Source: Rhabditoides inermis | Taxonomy: Eukaryota; Nematoda; Chromadorea; Rhabditida; Rhabditidae | DNA length: 64,000 bases | Assembly: GCA_963966185.1 (NCBI GenBank) | Contig: CAWZYM010000218.1 | Location: 62,001-126,000, forward strand | Direction: 5' to 3' | In this document: piece after piece, positions 58,807 to 64,000 of the stretch | Position numbering within the stretch: position 1 is the first letter of the stretch | Layout: every line of letters starts with the position of its first letter | Made by a program: the position numbers and the translations under genes | The notes under the pieces: model-generated | The model's database searches: none | The model's input: only the letters and a program-made list of their open reading frames with translations | Told to the model about the DNA's origin: nothing

Positions 58807-59572
58807 CTCGCTACCTCCTCCCTTTCTCCAGCTCCTTTCCGCCCTTCCACTCCCCCTCCTCCTCTGCGGGAACAAGAAGAGCAACGAGGTGTCGAAAAGG
58901 TCCGAGATGGAGAAATCGGCAAGGCCCGTCAGCGTCAAGCCGGAAGACCTCAAGAGAGGTACGCTTCAATTTTTGTAGATTTGTAAATTTGCTTCGAATC
59001 AATACCAATATCATGCTCATGAGTCACAACTGTACTCAAACCGTACCTAAACACCGGTCACACCTGTGCGCACTCTCGGAGTTGGCGCGACAAGTTAGAA
59101 TTAGACCCCGCCCCATCAGACCCCGCCTTCTTTCCAGATCCGATCAAGCCGGTGGTAGCCGAATCACCGAAGCGCGTCTCGATCCACGGCAAGGAGGGCT
59201 CGAGTATGCTCGTCATATCCGACGGCGGCAAGGAGGATACGGTACGGGGATACGGTAGATTGAATTAGAGCTACGGTATCGCTGGTTACGGTAGCAACAC
59301 TACTGTATTACAATTGATTTTTTGTCAGCGCACTTTTTGTCGAAATAGCCTTTTTTACAACTGAAATTACCAAACTTTTTTTCCAGTTGAAGACTCATAC
59401 ACGGGAAGAGAAGAGCGGAGACGTAAAGGTGAGGGGGTGGTGGGGGCGTGGCTTGAATGGGCGGAGCTTCCAGGCGTCTGTGAAGAAGCGCTGTCCGTCG
59501 GGTCGCAACAAGGCGAGCAAGGAGAAGAAGACACAGGAGGAGATCAGCGGGCAGCAAGCCAAGAGCACGTAG
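58717..59572 (+). CDS. Small Lys-rich protein with N-terminal signal/anchor, unrecognised
   Basis: Five exons: 58717-58746, 58832-58958, 59138-59241, 59387-59428, 59474-59572; phases agree (402 nt, 133 aa). The N-terminus MALLGDVLMLLLSALPLPLL with LCGNKK is a hydrophobic helix with a Cys-Gly-Lys-Lys end; it could be a signal peptide, a lipidated anchor or a single TM. The rest is polar and basic (KRSEMEKSARPVSVKPEDLK, VKKRCPSGRNKASKEKKTQE), with likely phosphorylation sites and a single later Cys. Nematode genomes carry many small proteins with a short hydrophobic leader followed by CGKKK-type basic tails, but I cannot name a family. A CT tract starts right after the first donor. Same strand and close to two upstream genes. 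Confidence 0.82.
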
Positions 59573-59582
59573 AGATGGAGGG

Positions 59583-59630
<48 letters not shown>

Positions 59631-59805
59631 AAAGAGGGTTGTGTTGTACAAGCTGTTCAAGCATTTCCGATATTCTGATAAACGTTTGTATAGGTTAAAT
59701 CGATCCTTACTCTAGGTTGTGATAATTATCGAAAATGGAACATAAACATGTCGGATAAATTTATGATGATTATGGAATTTTGGTTCTTGGTTAGCAGTTA
59801 GCTGG

Positions 59806-60759
59806 TCAGTGTAGTGGCAGCGCCGCTCGTCCCATCATTCTCATCTTCATCCACAGCTCGGAGGGATCGGTGCACTCTGCGCCAGAATAGCCGCGATCAC
59901 AACTGCAATACATTGGTTTATACTTCAACCTTGTTGTCAATGGAGAGTGTGCGCTCTTCTATCATTCCAGAACACTGACTCCGACCAAGGTATATAGAGA
60001 GAGCATGCGCGTCACTTACTGACGCATTACACGTGTTCTATAGATTGAATTGTTTTCCAACTTTCTTACTATCGATATTGTTAAAATATGTTTTTATTGG
60101 TTTTATTTGAGAAGTGAAACGTATTACGATTTATAATCTGCAACTCACATGCACTTCTTTCCATCGGCGATCTTCCCGGCCTCCAGACATCGGCCCTGAT
60201 TGTGGCAGAACGCGTCGTCGCACCCCACGTCACCTGCGATGCCACGTTGTGCCACGTTGTGCGACACCACGTTGTGGGGGAAATGTCACTCACCAGGACG
60301 CAGCTTGTACCGGATCTCGATGCGAACAGTGTTTTCCTAAAGGTACTGTAGTTTGAAAATTCTTTTTTTTTTGTTACCTGCACTCCATTGGAACAGATGT
60401 ATAGTCCCTCGTGAGAGTTCTTTTCCAGGGAAAAGTTGAGGAGCGACACTTTTTGAGCGCCATCGACAGAGCTAAAAGTATGGCGGTTTGAAAATGAATC
60501 GACCTCACCTTTGCGGGTTCAAGTCACCGATGCTGACAGATTTCTCTCCAACGAACTGCCAGGTTGCATTCGTGTTCGATTTGCACCACAATATCAGAAG
60601 AGACGACTCCTCGAATACGAAATAGGGAATCGACGCGGCGCGAGCTAAAAGGAAGATGGAACGACCTTTCATTTTGTAGTTTGATCACCTACCATTAAGA
60701 TCGACAATGATCACATTACAGTTGACAGACAGAAACAGAGCGAACACGAATAGAATCAT
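59806..60759 (-). CDS. Secreted Ig-domain plus EGF-domain protein
   Basis: Six exons: 60759-60693, 60644-60509, 60471-60378, 60336-60294, 60233-60149, 59902-59806; phases agree (522 nt, 173 aa). Signal peptide MILFVFALFLSVNC. An Ig-like domain follows: ILWCKSNTNATWQFVG gives the Cys...Trp core, and LNFSLEKNSHEGLYICSNG gives the matching 'L....GxYxC' strand, about 50 residues later. Then, after RIEIRYKLRPGD, an EGF-like module: CDDAFCHNQGRCLEAGK...KKCICDRGYSGAEC, with six Cys in EGF spacing (C-x4-C-x5-C-x10-C-x-C-x8-C). It ends ...RAALPLH with no TM segment. Ig followed by one EGF is the order of vertebrate neuregulins, though homology is not shown. Expected extracellular; may bind a receptor tyrosine kinase or matrix. 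Several N-glycosylation sites (NAT, NFS). Confidence 0.87.
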
Positions 60760-61104
60760 CGAGACGACAGGCGAAATATTGAAAATGCCAGCGAATTTAT
60801 TTTAGAATTTTGAGTGCGTTCACGAACAGCTGTGTAAACGACGGGAGTTCACTGGACCCATTGATTATACCAGATTCCCCAGATAAGCTGATATCATCAC
60901 ACGTCAGAGTGATTTATGATAACACATCATTTACTTCACATATGTTTTATTCTTTACTTTTCGTTCTTGATTAATGACAAAAACAAACAAATTCATTTCT
61001 CAATCATTACACTCAATTGTTGTCAACACGAACGCATTTTGCAATCCGTATCACGATATCAGTGATATTTTGCAATGTTAGTGTGGGTATAAATAGAGAC
61101 TTGC

Positions 61105-61529
61105 ATGTATCGTCGGTGGCAGTGGCAGAATCTTGATTCGAGATACATAAGTATCCTGATTCTGCTTCCGATTTTGTTGGCGATGGATTTCTCCTCCCCT
61201 CCGCCTATCGATACTACAATGCCCCGGCTGTGGGAGGAAACGTACGTTTCTTTGTTTTCCTTTCACGCAATCTCTTCATTTTTGCCCACATCACAATCGA
61301 ATCACATGAGTGAGAGTGGAGAAAGAGAGACAGAGAGACAGAGAGACAGACAGAAAATGACTGTTGTGGTTTCAGTTGGTGCGGCTCGCTCGGTCCTCTC
61401 TCAGTGACCGTGTATACTCAGACTGGCACTACTCGAATGATCGACGAACGCACTGTCTCCACTGGCAACGTCTACGTCGATGTCTTCTGGTGGGGCAACA
61501 GACTCACCAGTGGACCGCCCGCAATCTGA
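61105..61529 (+). CDS. Small secreted or anchored protein, unrecognised
   Basis: Exons 61105-61241 and 61376-61529 (291 nt, 96 aa; phase 2 junction at acceptor ggtttcag). The N-terminus MYRRWQWQNLDSRYISILIL carries a basic start and continues into LLPILLAM, a hydrophobic helix fitting a signal peptide or anchor. The mature part has one Cys (WCGSLGPLSVTVYT) and a beta-rich pattern ending GNVYVDVFWWGNRLTSG. TATAAAT at 61088-61094 lies only 11 bp before the ATG, so the true start site could be downstream with initiation at a later Met (61183). AATAAA at 61577-61582. Confidence 0.7.
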
Positions 61530-61576
61530 TGTCTGTTCTCGATTACTATTGCATTGTTTGTTAATTATAGATGTTA

Positions 61577-61582
61577 AATAAA
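61577..61582 (+). terminator. AATAAA poly(A) signal
   Basis: 48 nt after the TGA at 61527-61529. The overlapping ATTTATT just beyond (about 61585) could serve the convergent acyltransferase gene on the minus strand. Confidence 0.65.
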
Positions 61583-61757
61583 TAATTTATTGAAATTGAT
61601 TGATCGTTCTCTACGTGTTTTGGCTTTTGGCACAATCTAGTGGAATAGCTTTTACACAGACTAGCTGCTGTAAAAGAGATCGTAAAACATCACAAGTACT
61701 TATTAGCTACGTAAATCTACTCACACAATAAATAGTCAATTATTAAAATATATGAAG

Positions 61758-63560
61758 TCATTTTGTGATGACGTCACTGGCGTCGAGCATTCCTTTCATA
61801 TAATCGAGTGCCTCGGCAATGGCTCGCTTGAAAGCGGGAAGATCGGTGCGTGGGTTGGAACTGGAATCAATCGATAAATAAATCAATAACATCGATTGGT
61901 CCATACCGGAAGGTGGAAGGAGCGAAGAGTATGTTGTCGGATTGAATGTTGTACGCGCAACCGTACCTGAAAAATAGCCAAGTACATATAACATATGTAA
62001 TTACTACAAACAAATACGTACGTACCTAAAGGAACGTACCACTCTAAATTTCGTGTGTAAACTACGTCTGCTACGTGAAAGAACGTGAAAATAAAATCAC
62101 TTTTCATAAATAATCTATATGCTAAAAATGAACATAACATGTAGAAAACGCCTCGCGAAGGTGTGTATTTCGTAGCGAGAAATACGATCAGCTGTTTCGA
62201 CCGAGCGGTCGCGCAGGCTGGCATGATGTCATGCTATCACACTCTATCCTCACATAAAAGGTCACTCGTTTCGGGACCCAGAGAGTTCCAAGCAATTCTC
62301 TCTCCTTTCATTGTTTTGGGTGGATAGTTCAGGGTTGTTTAGGGCTGCCGAGCGATGTTCGGACGTGTTCGGGCAAAGTTTGACATCAATAGGAGGTGTT
62401 TGGGCCAACAGTTCCCCATTGAAAACAAGGCTGTTCGGGGCTTGTTTGGACTTTCTTTGGACCAACCCGAACGATAGTTCAGGGTAAAAGTGCATCTAAG
62501 AATACCCTTTATGAAAAGTATTTCACGTTCTTTCACGCGGTAGTCGTAGTTTACACTCGAAATTTAGAGTGGTACGTTCCTTTGAAGGGCATTTCTTCCG
62601 TTCATCGTACGCCAGTCATTTCGCTGATTGTTTTCCAGACATAATTTCACATATATATGGGGCCAAATTTGCATAAAATTATCGTCTGTCTAGCGAGTCT
62701 CCGATATTGCCGTACGATGAAACGGGGGGATGTCCTTAATGTTTTGATATTTTTTTATGTTTGCGCTCATGCGATATTACGTAATCAGTGGTTGTTTTCA
62801 GCTGGTAATATCAATGAAAGAAGAATGAATCCATGAACCCACCCATCCCTGACTACAGCTCCATAGCAGAGATAGCAGTCGGCGATGTCTGGAGATGTTG
62901 TCACCTGAACTTGACAATTCATAGAGTGTTCACGAGAAGAAGCTAATTCTTCACTTGGACACATCATCGTGCAGACACATGATAGATGCGAAAGAACAAT
63001 ATCGCATTAGTCCACGCTGATCAGTGCAGGGCCAGTAACAAACAAGTAAACACCTCGCCCACCTGACTGGTGCTGAGTGGGAATCGCATCAGCTCATTCC
63101 ACAGAGGATCGGTGAAGAGAGCTGGGAGCGACTGGAACAATAACATGAGGTACGTTTCACAGAGCAACTATTACGACAATACACATAAAAAAATCAATTA
63201 TCAGTGTTCGTATGTATTAGTAGGCTAATGTGTTGTTAAACTTTTTTTCGCGATGAACCGATGTTGAAATGCAAGAGTGGTCACTTGTATACATAAGTTG
63301 ATATTGAACATTATTTTGTTTAGATGTCTGACATGATTGTAATGCGGAAACCTTCTGAACCTTGCACTGTTGTCGCGCCAGCACCGAGAGTGCGCACAAA
63401 TGGTTGTCGATGCCATCTCCAGTGATGTTCTGTAAGGAACATGTACACTTCCTCTTTCTCTCTCTCCCTCTCTCTCCCTCTCTCTCCCTCTCTCTCTCAC
63501 CTCATGTGTGACCAGTGCTTGCTTTGCAGCCGCCTTTCGGAACAGTTCCAGGCGCTTCTC
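61758..63560 (-). CDS. Carnitine/choline O-acyltransferase, 3' part (5' end beyond window)
   Basis: Exons recognised 5' to 3': 63560-63501, 63429-63361, 63131-63063, 62904-62843, 61966-61907, 61860-61758, with matching phases; about 140 C-terminal residues. Motifs of the family in order: GDGIDNHLCAL (family G.GIDRHL..L), SLPALFTDPLWNE, LSTSQ (conserved substrate-site LSTSQ), CYLCYGAVVRDGYG (family CYGPVV..GYG), CAYNIQSDNILFAPSTF and a C-terminal helix ALDYMKGML. These enzymes move acyl groups between CoA and carnitine (or choline) in mitochondria, peroxisomes or cytosol. The catalytic His lies in an upstream exon outside the window. In GIDRHL the Arg is Asn. Whether it is CrAT, CPT or ChAT cannot be told from this part. 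A candidate extra exon near 63942-63975 is unproven. Confidence 0.88.
62028..62583. mobile_element. Inverted-repeat element (MITE-like) in acyltransferase intron
   Basis: Arms of about 80 bp: AAAGGAACGTACCACTCTAA onward (62028-62110) and its reverse complement at 62503-62583, about 90 percent alike by eye. The interior contains GTTCGGG/TGTTCGG repeats. Target duplication unclear, so the superfamily is not assigned. Confidence 0.75.
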
Positions 63561-64000
63561 CTGAATACGTCACATGCATATGTTTCACACTGTATTCATA
63601 AATTATATAAATTATTGCGCCTTGCGCTTTCAATTCAATCATGTTGTATTTCTTTATTAAATTTAATTTCAAATTTTCACAGTTAATAAAACGTGAAAAA
63701 AGATGATACAACAAAACATATTGTCAAAGTATTATTATGGATCTTCTCAAAGGTCACCTTTCCCGTATGAAAAAACAACGATTGTGTAAGAATGATAACG
63801 ATTGTTTATATTATTTATGACTACGCTCCTGAATGCATGAAAAGTATACGTTTCACACTGTACTATATATATGAGAACAATCTGAGAGTATTTAATATGT
63901 CGTGCAGTTTTTTTCTGAAAGTTACCAAAACCAAAGTCCACCTTCCCAATGTGTTGATTGATTCATTGTTAATCTGCTACCCATCTTGTGATATATTTTA
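63561..64000. other. Intron sequence at the right edge, nothing certain
   Basis: AT-rich; the next upstream acyltransferase exon must lie here or beyond the window. GTATACGTTTCACACTGTA-like strings at 63580-63595 and 63845-63862 repeat locally (TTTCACACTGTA twice). Confidence 0.5.

Overview
This is nuclear DNA from a nematode. Several gene families in the window are nematode-specific or nematode-expanded: a cuticle collagen, a transthyretin-like protein, a complete Srx-type chemoreceptor, a small phospholipase A2-like protein and divergent FMRFamide-receptor-like GPCRs. Genes are split into many short exons (often 30-140 nt) with GT-AG introns, and the DNA is full of (GA)n/(CT)n tracts. The intron-rich style would suit a diplogastrid such as Pristionchus, but the species is a guess. 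Gene models were assembled by hand from splice sites, reading-phase continuity and motifs; no alignment was run.

Layout. 0.5-4.75 kb, minus: a divergent GPCR whose 3' end is unclear. 5-10.4 kb: no recognised gene, but a short retroposon with target-site duplications and a TTAA-flanked MITE. 10.5-12.7 kb, plus: PLA2-like gene. 12.7-17.7 kb: repeats, including the second copy of a composite repeat (first copy 1.9-2.7 kb) and a PIF/Harbinger-like MITE with a TTA duplication. 17.7-20.9 kb, plus: 11-exon srx gene. 21.2-21.9 kb, minus: a small unrecognised gene. 22.0-24.1 kb, plus: a broken CR1-like LINE. 25.2-32.1 kb, minus: a 15-exon, 410-aa GPCR (copy A). 38.4-44.0 kb, minus: a 5'-partial duplicate (copy B) that is a pseudogene. 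A and B lie in a tandem duplication of about 9 kb (about 27.95-37.0 versus 38.3-47.1 kb). 47.4-55.1 kb, minus: a 13-exon, 471-aa cuticle collagen with an unusual acidic tail. 56.3-64.0 kb is compact: transthyretin-like gene (+), Ala/Ser-rich gene (+), small Lys-rich gene (+), secreted Ig+EGF protein (-), small secreted protein (+), and the 3' half of a carnitine/choline acyltransferase (-) running off the right edge.

The strongest observations are: (1) a TGA between the soluble part and a perfect transmembrane segment of the 58-kb gene, with TGA-CTG context, pointing to readthrough or a fresh nonsense change; (2) a GPCR whose TM3 'DRY' is ECY in both paralogues, one of which is a pseudogene; (3) insertions in copy B whose empty sites survive in copy A, proving TTAA-targeted MITEs and a 9-bp-TSD retroposon; (4) an Ig-then-EGF secreted protein with neuregulin-like domain order; (5) GA/CT microsatellites repeatedly sitting directly downstream of 5' splice sites.

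The genes form no single pathway. Three receptors (two neuropeptide-receptor-like, one chemoreceptor) point to sensory or neuronal signalling; collagen, transthyretin-like, PLA2-like and Ig/EGF proteins are secreted products; the acyltransferase is metabolic.
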